Source of the DNA: Phenylobacterium sp. J426
GTDB lineage: Bacteria > Pseudomonadota > Alphaproteobacteria > Caulobacterales > Caulobacteraceae
Assembly: GCF_024699945.1 (NCBI RefSeq)
Contig: NZ_JAJOMY010000001.1
Location: forward strand, 2,921,001 to 2,985,000
DNA: 64,000 nucleotides
Reading direction: 5' to 3'
Below the pieces are notes generated by a model that was not told where the DNA came from, ran no database searches, and saw only the letters and a list, made by a program, of their open reading frames with translations. Below, one piece after another: positions 56,077 to 64,000 of the stretch. The position numbers and the translations under genes were made by a program. The stretch's first letter is position 1. Every line of letters starts with the position of its first letter.

Positions 56077-56101
56077 GGAACTTCCGGCGCGAGGTGACGT
56101 T
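56077..56101 (+). promoter_or_regulatory. EcfG-type promoter of the EgtB-EgtD gene
   Basis: Perfect GGAAC-N16-CGTT on the plus strand, 100 bases before ATG 56201. It lies back to back with the ecfG promoter, separated by 34 bases. Confidence 0.85.
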
Positions 56102-56200
56102 GCTGCCAAACGCTCCAGCTTCACAAAAGCGAATGGCGCGCGTTGCCGCTGCGGGGCGCCCAACCCACATGGTTGAGCTGGCGGCGCCTTGGGAGGGACC

Positions 56201-58414
56201 ATGCGACCCATCGACCGTACGGGGGAGGCCCGCGCCGCGGGCGGACCCACGACCGCCTCCGAGACGCTGACCCGGTACCAGGCGGTCCGGCGGGCCAGCG
56301 AGGCGCTGATCCGGTCGCTGACGCCGGAGGACATGCAGGCCCAATCAATGCCCGACGCCAGTCCCACCAAGTGGCACCTGGCGCACACCAGCTGGTTCTT
56401 CGAGACCTTCCTGCTGCAGCCGGGGCTCGCCGGCTACAAGCCCTTCGACGGGCGGTTCGCCTATCTGTTCAATTCCTACTACGAGGCCGTGGGGCCCCGG
56501 CAGCCGCGCCCGGACCGCGGGCTGATCACGCGGCCGTCCCTGGACGATGTGCTGGCCTACCGCGCCCACGTGGACGCCGGCATGGAGCGCCTCCTGGCCG
56601 AGGATCTCGGCGCGCGCGCCGATCTGCTGGCTCTCGGGCTGCACCATGAGCAGCAGCATCAGGAGCTGATCCTGATGGACATCCTGCACCTGTTCGCCGC
56701 CTCGCCGCTGAAGCCGGCCTACGCCCCGCCGCGCACCGCCTCGGAGCGGACGCCGGCGCCGCTGGCCTGGTCCGGGTTCGAAGGGGGGCTGGTGGAGATC
56801 GGGCACGAGGGCGAAGGTTTCGCCTTCGACAACGAGACGCCGCGCCACAAGGTCTGGCTGGAACCGTTCCGCCTGGCCGACCGGCTGGTGACCAACGGCG
56901 AATGGCTCGCGTTCATGGCGGACGGCGGCTATCGCCGGCCCGAGCTCTGGCTCTCCGAGGGCTGGGCGACCGTACAGGCCGAGGGCTGGCAGGCGCCGCT
57001 CTACTGGGAGGAGGGCGAGCGGGGCTGGCAGGCCATGACGCTGCGCGGACTGCGTCCGGTCGACCCCGCCGCGCCGGTCAGCCACGTCAGCTACTACGAG
57101 GCCGAGGCCTATGCGACCTGGGCCGGCGCGCGTCTGCCTACGGAGGCCGAGTGGGAGCACGCCTCGGCGCAGGCCTGGCACGACGGCAATGTGCTGACCT
57201 CCGGCCATCTCACGGCCCAGCCGGCTCCGGCCGGCCGCGGCCTGCGCCAGATGTTCGGCGATCTGTGGGAATGGACCCGCAGCGCCTATGGCCCTTATCC
57301 GGGCTTCAAGCCCGCGGCGGGCGCGGTCGGCGAATACAACGGCAAGTTCATGGCCGGCCAGTTCGTGCTGCGCGGCGGCGCCTGTGTGACCCCCGGCGGG
57401 CATATCCGGGCGACCTACCGCAACTTCTTCTATCCGCAGCAGCGCTGGATGTTCTCGGGCGTGCGCCTCGCGAGGGACGGCGCCGGCGAGGCCGTCTCGG
57501 ACTTCGAGGCCGACGTCCTGGCGGGGCTGAAGAAGCCGCAGAAAAGCCTGGCGCCGAAGTATTTCTACGACGCGGAGGGCTCGCGCCTGTTCGAGGCCAT
57601 CACCGAGATCCAGGAGTACTATCCGACGCGCACCGAAATCGCGCTTCTGCGCGGCGCGGCCGCCGAGATCGCCGCCGAGATCCCCGAGGGGGCGGCGCTC
57701 GTCGAGTTCGGCAGCGGCGCCAGCGTGAAGACCAGGATCCTGCTCGACGCTGCGCCGCAGGTTTCGCTGTACGCCCCTATCGACATCAGCGGTTCGGCGC
57801 TGTCCGAGGCGGCCGGGGCCATCCGCGCCGACTATCCGCAGCTGGCCGTGGGCGCCGCTGCAGGACGATTTCACGCGGGCCCTACAATTGCCGGCAGAGG
57901 CGGCGGGTCGCCCGGTGGTCGGCTTCTTCCCCGGTTCGACCATCGGCAATTTCACCCCGGACGAGGCGGAGGCGTTCTTGGCGGGCGCCCGCCGGCTCCT
58001 GGGCGAGGGGGGGCGGCCTTCCTTGTCGGCATAGACCTGAAAAAGGACCGCGCGACGCTCGAGGCCGCCTACGACGACGCACTGGGAGTGACGGCGGCGT
58101 TCAACAGGAACCTGCTGGTCCGGATCAATCGCGAGCTTGAGGGAGACTTCGATCTCGACGCCTTCGCGCACCGGGCTGTCTGGAACGAGGCCGAGAGCCG
58201 GGTCGAGATGCATCTGATGAGCCTAAAGGATCAGGCCGTAACCGTCGCGGGCGAGCGCTTCCGCTTCGCGGCCGGAGAAACCCTGCACACCGAGAACTCC
58301 TACAAGTTCACCGTGGAAGGCTTCGGCGGCCTCGCAGCCCGCGCCGGGTGGCGGCTCGAGCGGTGGTGGGCCAGCGCCCACCCCGCCTTCGCCATGACGC
58401 TGCTTCGAGCCTAG
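56201..58414 (+). CDS. EgtB-EgtD fusion: ergothioneine biosynthesis (internal frameshifts in this sequence)
   Basis: Predicted bifunctional protein, ~736 residues after correction. Residues ~20-425 are EgtB (hercynine sulfoxide synthase): the DinB-like part has HLAHTSWFFE and the iron motif HHEQQHQE (HX3HXE), then an FGE-sulfatase domain (RLPTEAEWEHA, LWEWTRS). Residues ~435-736 are EgtD (histidine trimethyltransferase): KYFYDAEGSRLFE, YYPTRTEIALL, VEFGSGASVKT, VGIDLKKD, HTENSYKFT. No stop or start separates them. Extra bases in G runs at 57850-57852 and 58007-58013 garble ~55 residues but cancel out. ATG 56201 has GGGAGGGA upstream. Confidence 0.88.
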   Translation: MRPIDRTGEARAAGGPTTASETLTRYQAVRRASEALIRSLTPEDMQAQSMPDASPTKWHLAHTSWFFETFLLQPGLAGYKPFDGRFAYLFNSYYEAVGPRQPRPDRGLITRPSLDDVLAYRAHVDAGMERLLAEDLGARADLLALGLHHEQQHQELILMDILHLFAASPLKPAYAPPRTASERTPAPLAWSGFEGGLVEIGHEGEGFAFDNETPRHKVWLEPFRLADRLVTNGEWLAFMADGGYRRPELWLSEGWATVQAEGWQAPLYWEEGERGWQAMTLRGLRPVDPAAPVSHVSYYEAEAYATWAGARLPTEAEWEHASAQAWHDGNVLTSGHLTAQPAPAGRGLRQMFGDLWEWTRSAYGPYPGFKPAAGAVGEYNGKFMAGQFVLRGGACVTPGGHIRATYRNFFYPQQRWMFSGVRLARDGAGEAVSDFEADVLAGLKKPQKSLAPKYFYDAEGSRLFEAITEIQEYYPTRTEIALLRGAAAEIAAEIPEGAALVEFGSGASVKTRILLDAAPQVSLYAPIDISGSALSEAAGAIRADYPQLAVGAAAGRFHAGPTIAGRGGGSPGGRLLPRFDHRQFHPGRGGGVLGGRPPAPGRGGAAFLVGIDLKKDRATLEAAYDDALGVTAAFNRNLLVRINRELEGDFDLDAFAHRAVWNEAESRVEMHLMSLKDQAVTVAGERFRFAAGETLHTENSYKFTVEGFGGLAARAGWRLERWWASAHPAFAMTLLRA

Positions 58415-58423
58415 GGCGAGCGC

Positions 58424-58636
58424 CTAGGACTCGCGGCCGCGCGAACGGCCGCCGCCGCGCGAAGCCTCGCCACCCTTGCGGCCGGCCGAGGCGGCGAGGT
58501 CACGGTCCTTGGCGAAGCTGCGCTTCTCGCCGGGGACGCTGGCCCCGCCCTTGCGGGCGATCTCACGGCGCCGCTCGGGGTTCATGGCCGCGAAGCCGCG
58601 GCGGGCTCGCGGCTTTCCGGTGTCAACGCTGGGCAT
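58424..58636 (-). CDS. KGG-repeat stress-induced protein
   Basis: A 70-residue basic protein with KGG units (ARKGGASVPGEKRSFAKDRDLAASAGRKGGEASRG) of the YciG/Con-10 family, typical of general stress and desiccation responses. The start ATG 58636 precedes MPSVDTGKPRARRGFAAM. It is convergent with the EgtB-EgtD gene. No EcfG promoter was found within 120 bases upstream. Confidence 0.85.
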   Translation of the reverse strand: MPSVDTGKPRARRGFAAMNPERRREIARKGGASVPGEKRSFAKDRDLAASAGRKGGEASRGGGRSRGRES

Positions 58637-58648
58637 GTTTCAACTCTC

Positions 58649-58798
58649 CTAATCGGGCGACGAGAGGGGGAGGTCTAGCGAGGCGCCTCCGACCGGCCGC
58701 TCGCCTTCACGCGGCCGTTCGGGATCTGGAGCCGGGACGGGGTCGTCGCCGCGGCTCACCGGGGCATTTTTGTCTTCTGGGTCTGCCGGTTCGGACAT
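58649..58798 (-). CDS. Putative small acidic/Pro-rich protein
   Basis: A 49-residue frame from ATG 58798 to TAG 58649 (MSEPADPEDKNAPVSRGDD..) upstream of and on the same strand as the KGG gene. It is hydrophilic, with no family match recognised and no strong ribosome site, so it may be spurious; it would fit as the first gene of a stress mini-operon. Confidence 0.3.
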   Translation of the reverse strand: MSEPADPEDKNAPVSRGDDPVPAPDPERPREGERPVGGASLDLPLSSPD

Positions 58799-58811
58799 GG
58801 CGTCTCGCAGA

Positions 58812-58831
58812 GGTTAGCGGTCTGGCTAACC
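58812..58831 (-). terminator. Hairpin downstream of the histidine kinase gene
   Basis: Stem GGTTAGC / GCTAACC with a 6-base loop, ~90 bases past the kinase stop; no T tract, so a weak call. Confidence 0.35.
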
Positions 58832-58918
58832 AACAAGGCCCGGCAGAGGTTGCGTGAACGGACGCTTCTTATTGCCGCCTTAATTGAGCCGCGGCGGCCG
58901 CGGTCGGCGCGCGGCGCT

Positions 58919-60255
58919 CTACAGGGGCAGCAGCACCCGCGCGGTGAGGCCGCCGCTGGGGCGGTTCACAAGGTCGACATCGCCGCCGTGCCCGCGGGCG
59001 ATGGAGCGCACGACCGCCAGGCCCAGGCCGATTCCGCCGGTCTTGCGATTGCGGGACGGCTCGCGGCGATAGAAGGGCTCGAACACCCTCTCCGCGTCCT
59101 GCGGCGGGATGCCGGGGCCGTCGTCCTCGATCTCGACCACCACGTTCGTATCGTCCTGGAACACGCGGGCGCGGGCGCGGCCGCCGAACTTCACCGCGTT
59201 CTCCAGCAGGTTGGCGAAGAGGCGGCGCAAGGCCATCGGATCGCCGACGAGGACCACCTTGTCGCCCGGCTCCATCTCGGCGGGGGCGCCGGTCTCGGCC
59301 ATCTCGTCGCACAGGCTTTCCAGGAGCGACGAGAGCTCCAGAGGCGTGCGTTCGCCTGCCCGGCTGGTGTCGCGCACGAAAGCCAGGGTGGCGGCGATCA
59401 TCTCCTCCATCTGGTCGAGGTCCGAGGCGAATTTGGTGCGCTGGTCCTCGGGCAGGCCCTCGATGCGGAAGCGGAGGCGGGTCAGGGGCGTGCGCAGGTC
59501 GTGGGCGATCGCGCCCATCATCGCCGTGCGATCCTCGACGTACCGGCGCAGGCGCGTCTGCATCTCGTTGAACGCCCGCGTGGCCTGGGCGATCTCGATC
59601 GGGCCCTTGAGCGCCAGCGGCGGCGCAGTGGGGTCGCGGCCCAGCCGCTCGGCGGCGGTGGCGAAGCCCTTGATCGGCGCCGACAGCCGGCGGGCGAAGA
59701 TCCACGCCACCGGGGCCATCGCCAGGGCCGAGAGCACGAACCACAGCGCCAGGCGCTTCTGCCAGTCGGAGAGGCCGAACGGCTGGCGGGTGCCGACCAC
59801 CAGCCAGCGGCCGTCCGGCTGGCGGACGCCGAGCTCGAAGGGCGCGGTCAGGAAGTGTTCCTCGCGGACGCCCTCGCGGGCGGCGCGGTCGCGCAGCACG
59901 CGGCTCACCCGGCGGTCGGCGAGGGGACCCCGTTCGCCGGCGATCACCACATCGGCCACGCCGACGCCGAGGTCGGCGGCGATCCGCGCCCGGATGATCG
60001 GGATCGAACGGCCTTCGAGCGGCGGCGAGGGAGCCTTGTCCTCGAACCGCCGGCGCAATGGCGGGCGTTCGGTGAACGTCGGCGGGTTGCCAGCGGCGGT
60101 GCGCACGATCTCGACCACCCGGTACACGTCCGGCGTCGGCGGCGGCAGGCTGAAGAGCAGCAGGATGCTTATGGCCCAGGCCGCGACCAGGGTGAGCCCC
60201 GTCAGCGTCAGGAGCTGGACGAAGAACGAGGCGGCGGGCCCCCCGCGGGGCTCAT
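58919..60255 (-). CDS. Sensor histidine kinase (EnvZ-like; frameshifted near its start in this sequence)
   Basis: A membrane sensor of ~444 residues after correction. An N-terminal helix (TLTGLTLVAAWAISILLLFS), a periplasmic part, a second membrane segment (ALWFVLSALAMAPVAWIF), HAMP, HisKA with AHDLRTPLTRLRF, and HATPase_c (NLLENAVKFG, DDGPGIPP, GGIGLGLAVVRSI). ATG 60255 overlaps the response regulator stop (ATGA), but the frame does not connect to the kinase: the run of six C at 60239-60244 and the G4 at 60247-60250 together carry a net change. The stimulus is unknown. Confidence 0.88.
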
Positions 60256-60990
60256 GTGCGCTTCACCTTGGCGGTGAACATGTAGCCTTCGTTGCGGATC
60301 GTGCGGATCAGGTCATGGCTGTCGCCGCCGTCGTCCAGCTTGCGGCGAAGGCGGCTGATCTGGACGTCGATGGCGCGGTCGAAGGCGTCGCTGTCGGGTC
60401 CGCGGGCGTATTCCAGCAACTGGTCGCGGGTCAGCACCCGCTGGGGACGCTCGACGAAGGCGCGGAGCAGGCTGAACTCGCCCGACGACAGGTTCACGAC
60501 CACGCCCGCGGGGGAGCGGAGCTCGCGCCGAACCAGATCGAGCCGCCAGCCGGCGAACTCGCAGCCGGCCCCCCAGCGCGCCCGGGGTCGCCCGCTGCTC
60601 GGCCCGGCGCAGAACGGCGCGCACGCGGGCCAGCAGCTCGCGCGGATTGCAGGGCTTGGCCAGGTAGTCGTCGGCGCCGAGTTCGAGGCCCACGATGCGG
60701 TCGGTGTCCTCGCCCATGGCCGACAGCATGATGATCGGCGGCCCGGTCTCGTTCGCGGTCAGCCGCCGGCAGATCGCCAGCCCGTCCTCGCCCGGGAGCA
60801 TGACGTCCAGCACGATCAGGTCGACGGGCCCCCGTTCCAGGGCGCGTTCCATCTCGGGGGCGTCGGCGGCGGTCTCCACCTTGTAGCCATGGCGTCTCAG
60901 GAAGTCGGAGACGACGTCCCGGATGCCAGGATCGTCGTCCACCATGAGGATGCGCGCGCCGGCGCCGGCCATGTCAGCAGCAAGCTCCAT
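60252..60990 (-). CDS. OmpR-family response regulator (frameshifted in this sequence)
   Basis: A DNA-binding response regulator, ~245 residues after correction. The receiver has ILMVDDDPGIRD, the acceptor Asp in LIVLDVMLPGEDG and Lys in LAKPCNP; the winged-helix output domain (LSSGEFSLLRAFVERPQRVLTRDQLLEY, DVQISRLRRKL) is OmpR/PhoB-like. One extra base in the C6 run at 60569-60574 separates the halves (GALGA|GCEFAGWRLDL). ATG 60990 is chosen for the AAGGTGG site; GTG 60999 and ATG 60972 are alternatives. Coupled to the kinase. Confidence 0.88.
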
Positions 60991-61056
60991 GGGCGCCACC
61001 TTGCGGTGACGCGGTGACTCTCGAATGTCTCGGATGAAACGCGTGTGTCACGGCGC

Positions 61057-61735
61057 TCATTCGCCGGCCAGCACGTCGTCCGCCACGAAGGGGTTGCTGC
61101 GCCGCTCCTGGCCGAAGGTCGACATCGGCCCATGCCCCGGGACGAAGCGCACGTCGTCGCCCAGCGGCCACAGCTTGCGGGTGATGGAGTGGATCAGGTC
61201 GGCATGGTTCCCACGCGGGAAGTCGGTGCGGCCGATGGACCCCTGGAACAGCACGTCGCCGACCTGGGCGAACCGCGCCTCGCGGTGGAAGAACACCACG
61301 TGGCCGGGCGTGTGGCCCGGGCAGTGGATCACCTCGAACTCGGTCTCGCCGAGGCTCACCCTGTCGCCGTCGCCCAGCCAGCGGTCGGGGGTGAAGGTGC
61401 GGGCGTCGGGCATGCCCCACTTGGCCCGAGGCGCCGATGTCGTCGATCCAGAACTGGTCGTCCGGGTGCGGCCCCTCGATGGGAACGCCGGTGGCCTCCT
61501 TCAGCGCCGCCGTGCCGCCGGCGTGGTCGAGGTGGCCGTGAGTGATCCAGATCTTCTCCAGCGTCAGGCCCTGGTCCTTCAACGCCTGGAGCAGGCGCGG
61601 GACCTCGCCGCCGGGATCGATCACCGCCGCCTTCCTGGTCTTGGCGCACCAGACGATGGTGCAGTTCTGCTGCAGCGGCGTGACCGGCGCGACGACGGCG
61701 CGGATCGGAAGCGGAGGAGGCTGAGGCGCGTTCAT
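61057..61735 (-). CDS. MBL-fold hydrolase, glyoxalase II-like (frameshifted in this sequence)
   Basis: A metallo-beta-lactamase-fold thioesterase (YcbL-like), ~225 residues after correction. Zinc ligands: THGHLDH (HxHxDH), HCPGHTPGH and the C-terminal VPGHGPMS. One extra base in the C3 run at 61425-61427 separates FWIDDIGAS from AKWGMPDARTF. The substrate is likely a thioester such as S-lactoylglutathione. It starts ~380 bases after the permease end and has its own start at 61735. Confidence 0.88.
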
Positions 61736-61771
61736 GTCGCCCTATGATCGGGGTTCTGGCGCCCAAAGAAA

Positions 61772-61795
61772 AGGCCCGGGGGTCGCCCCGGGCCT
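61772..61795 (-). terminator. Rho-independent terminator of the APC permease gene
   Basis: Perfect 10-bp stem AGGCCCGGGG / CCCCGGGCCT with a 4-base loop. On the minus strand the stem runs into TTTCTTTG. Confidence 0.85.
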
Positions 61796-61806
61796 CTCCG
61801 TCTCGT

Positions 61807-63352
61807 CTAGTCCCGCTGACCGGGGACCGGCGCGCCGGGCATCGGCGGCACCGGCCCGGGCGGAGCGTCCGCGTCGAGCTCCGGCACATCCACGACGCCG
61901 CGGCCCACGTGGCTCTTCCGGTAGCCATAAAGGAAATAGACCACCAGGCCGACGATGGCCCAGGCCACGAACATCAGCTTGGTCTCGTTCGGCAGGCTGA
62001 AGAACAGGTACACGCAGCCGGCCGCGGCGAGCGGGGCGACCACGAACACCGCCGGCGTGCGGAACGGCCGGGCCCGGGTCGGGTCGGTCCGGCGCAGCGT
62101 CAGCACCGCGATCGCGACCATGGCGAAGGCGAACAGCGTGCCCGAGTTCGAGATGTCGGCCAGCACGCCCACCGGGAAGAAGGCGGCGAACAGCGCCACG
62201 AAGACGCCGGTGACCACGGTGATCACGTGCGGCGTGTGGTACTTCGGGTGCACCTTCGACAGCACCGCGGGCAGCAGGCCGTCGCGGCTCATCACGAAGA
62301 AGATGCGGGTCTGGCCGAACATCATCATCAGGATGACCGAGGGCAGGGCCAGGCCGGCGGCGAGGCCGATCAGGTTGCCGATCTGCGGCCAGCCGATCTC
62401 GCGCAGGGTCCAGGCCAGGGCCTCCTTCGAGCAGACGACCTGCGACTCGCCGATGGCGGCGCAGGCGGCGGAGAGCTCGGGGCTGCCGGGGCGCAGGCCG
62501 GCGCCGTCGGCGCCGAGCACGGGCTGGGCGCCCACGGTGCCGATCACGCCCGAGGCGACCAGGATGTAGAAGATGGTGCAGATCGCCAGCGAGCCGATCA
62601 GGCCGATGGGCATGTTCCGCTGCGGGTTCTTGGTCTCCTCGGCCGCCGTCGAGACCGCGTCGAAGCCGACGTAGGCGAAGAAGATCGAGGCCGCCGCCGC
62701 CGAGATGCCGGCGATGCCGAGCGGCGCGAACGGAGTGAAGTTCTCCATCTTCATCACCGGCACCGCCAGGACGATGAACAGCGTCAGGGCCGCGACCTTG
62801 ATGGCCACCAGCACGGCGTTGACCGTCGCCGACTCTCCGCGTGCCGATCACCAGCAGCCAGGTCACTAGCAGGGCGATGCCCATGGCCGGCAGGTTGACC
62901 ATGCCGCCGTCCAGCGGACCGCGGACGAGGGCGTTGGGAATGTCGATGGCGAAGGCGTTCTCGATCAGGCCTACGACATAGCCGGACCAGCCCACCGAGA
63001 CCGCGCCGGCGGCGACGGCGTATTCGAGGATCAGCGCCCAGCCGACCATCCAGGCCAGCATCTCGCCCATCACGGCGTAGCTGTAGGTGTAGGCGGACCC
63101 GGAGACCGGGACCATCGAGGCCATTTCGGCGTAGCAGAGCGCCGCCACGGCGCAGACGAAGCCGGCGATGATGAACGACATCATCATCCCGGGGCCCGCC
63201 TTCTGGGCGGCTTCGGCCGTCAGCACGAAGATGCCGGTGCCGATGATGGCGCCGATGCCCAGCATGGTGAGCTGGAACGCGCCTAGCGATCGTTGCAGTG
63301 ATTTCTTCTCCGCGGTCGCCAGGATCGCGTCGAGCGGCTTAACACGCCACAT
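61807..63352 (-). CDS. APC-family amino acid permease (frameshifted in this sequence)
   Basis: A cationic-amino-acid-type permease (CAT/YhdG-like), ~514 residues after correction, with about twelve to fourteen membrane helices. GIGAIIGTGIFVLTAEAA is the first-helix signature; FFAYVGFDAVSTAAEETKNPQRNMP is the sixth-helix/loop signature. The frame breaks at the CC dinucleotide 62837-62838 (IGTR|ESATVNAV). ATG 63352 follows GGAGGGAAT. It imports amino acids by proton symport or exchange; the substrate is unassigned. Confidence 0.9.
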
Positions 63353-63479
63353 ATTCCCTCCGAGCAGCGGCCCCCCTGGCCGCCGTTGATCAAGTTTGGG
63401 CGGACCGTTGCGTGCTTGGCGCCTCGTGGTCAAGCGGCAACGCTGGCGGGGGCCGGGCGCATTGGCTACAGGCGCAGGG

Positions 63480-64000
63480 ATGCTTCCCGTCCACGAGGCC
63501 CTGCCTGCGCTGAAGGCGCAGCTTGCCCAATCCAACGCCGCCGTCCTGGTCGCGCCCCCCGGGGCGGGCAAGACCACGGTCGCGCCGCTGGAATTGCTGG
63601 GGGAATCCTGGGCGGCGGGCGGGAAGATCATCGTCCTGGAGCCGCGCCGCCTGGCCGCTCGCGCCGCCGCCCATCGCATGGCCCAGACCCTCGGCGAACC
63701 GGTCGGCGAGACGGTCGGCTTCCGCGTCCGGATGCAGAGCCGGGTCTCGGCCCGCACGCGGATCGAGGTGGTCACCGAGGGCGTCTTCACGCGGATGATT
63801 CTCGCCGACCCGGAGCTGGCCGGCGTCGCCTGCGTCATCTTCGACGAATTCCACGAGCGCAGCCTGGACGCCGACCTGGGCCTGGCGCTGGCCCGTGACG
63901 CCCAGAAGGTGCTGCGCGACGACCTGCGGCTGCTGGTGATGTCGGCGACGCTCGACGGGGCGGCGGTGGCGCGGCTGTTGGACGACGCGCCGGTGGTCGA
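63480..64000 (+). CDS. hrpB: ATP-dependent helicase HrpB (3' end cut by window edge)
   Basis: N-terminal 173 residues of a DEAH-box helicase. Walker A APPGAGKTTVAPLELL, motif Ia EPRRLAARAAAHRMA, motif II IFDEFHERSLDADLGLAL (the DEFH variant of HrpB) and motif III VMSATLDG are present. RNA/DNA helicase of uncertain role in bacteria. The frame is open to base 64000. ATG 63480 is chosen because no in-frame start precedes the PPGAGKT region at a better site. Confidence 0.93.
   Translation, partial: MLPVHEALPALKAQLAQSNAAVLVAPPGAGKTTVAPLELLGESWAAGGKIIVLEPRRLAARAAAHRMAQTLGEPVGETVGFRVRMQSRVSARTRIEVVTEGVFTRMILADPELAGVACVIFDEFHERSLDADLGLALARDAQKVLRDDLRLLVMSATLDGAAVARLLDDAPVV

Noticed and set aside
1..64000. 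Mobile elements, prophage, CRISPR arrays
   Set aside because: No transposase, integrase, phage or cas gene, no regularly spaced repeat array and no second tRNA were seen.

Overview
The window is about 64 kb of high-GC, densely coding DNA. Gene content and order point to an alphaproteobacterium of the Caulobacterales (Caulobacter/Phenylobacterium type). Signs of this are mipZ beside panC, divK-pleD-rpmG, clpS-clpA beside dinB, an EcfG-type ECF sigma factor, a TGC-palindrome-controlled phasin and DUF1489. It looks like ordinary chromosome: no phage, insertion sequence, plasmid replication gene or CRISPR array was seen. The genus is an inference from synteny and was not tested.

Layout. 1-7.8 kb: a cNMP-regulated patatin phospholipase (cut by the left edge), DUF1489, and two paralogous secreted GH16 glucanases with RTX calcium-binding modules. 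8-24 kb: core cell-cycle and housekeeping genes: panC | mipZ - J-domain protein, a D-Ala-D-Ala carboxypeptidase, a phasin, RidA, GDPD, a GNAT-like protein, HIT, clpS-clpA, ROK kinase-dinB, a HAD protein, divK-pleD and rpmG. 24-40 kb: Nudix, rnr, topA, dprA, plsY, pyrC', pyrB, then DUF1993, ruvX and gatCAB. 40-46.5 kb: GST, a Sel1-like protein, tRNA-Ser(GCT), an RsbQ-like hydrolase coupled to a PAS hybrid histidine kinase, and a redoxin/cytochrome/copper-monooxygenase fusion. 46.7-54.5 kb: an accessory oxidative catabolism cluster with a flavin monooxygenase, NTF2-like protein, APH-like kinase, two divergent Baeyer-Villiger-type monooxygenases and an acyl-CoA synthetase. 54.6-58.8 kb: a stress island with a hydrophilic protein, a NepR-like anti-sigma factor, an EcfG sigma factor, an EgtB-EgtD ergothioneine fusion and a KGG stress protein. 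58.9-64 kb: an OmpR-type two-component pair, an MBL hydrolase, an APC permease and the start of hrpB.

The most interesting biology is the stress island. Between ecfG and the EgtB-EgtD gene lie two back-to-back perfect EcfG-type promoters (GGAAC-N16-CGTT, one on each strand). This predicts autoregulation of the sigma factor and direct control of ergothioneine synthesis by the general stress response. A slightly degenerate third copy precedes the hydrophilic protein gene. Elsewhere, a perfect FNR/FixK box (TTGAT-N4-ATCAA) lies between the two divergent monooxygenase genes, and a PhaR-like palindrome precedes the phasin gene.

A caution for users: at least 15 genes, including the essential topA, gatA and pyrB, carry apparent +1 shifts, mostly in G/C homopolymers. 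They are best explained as base-calling or assembly errors. From 6 to 58 kb every extra base is a G on the + strand; from 60 kb on they are C. Affected genes are annotated at full length with the shift site given; lengths called corrected assume the extra base is removed.
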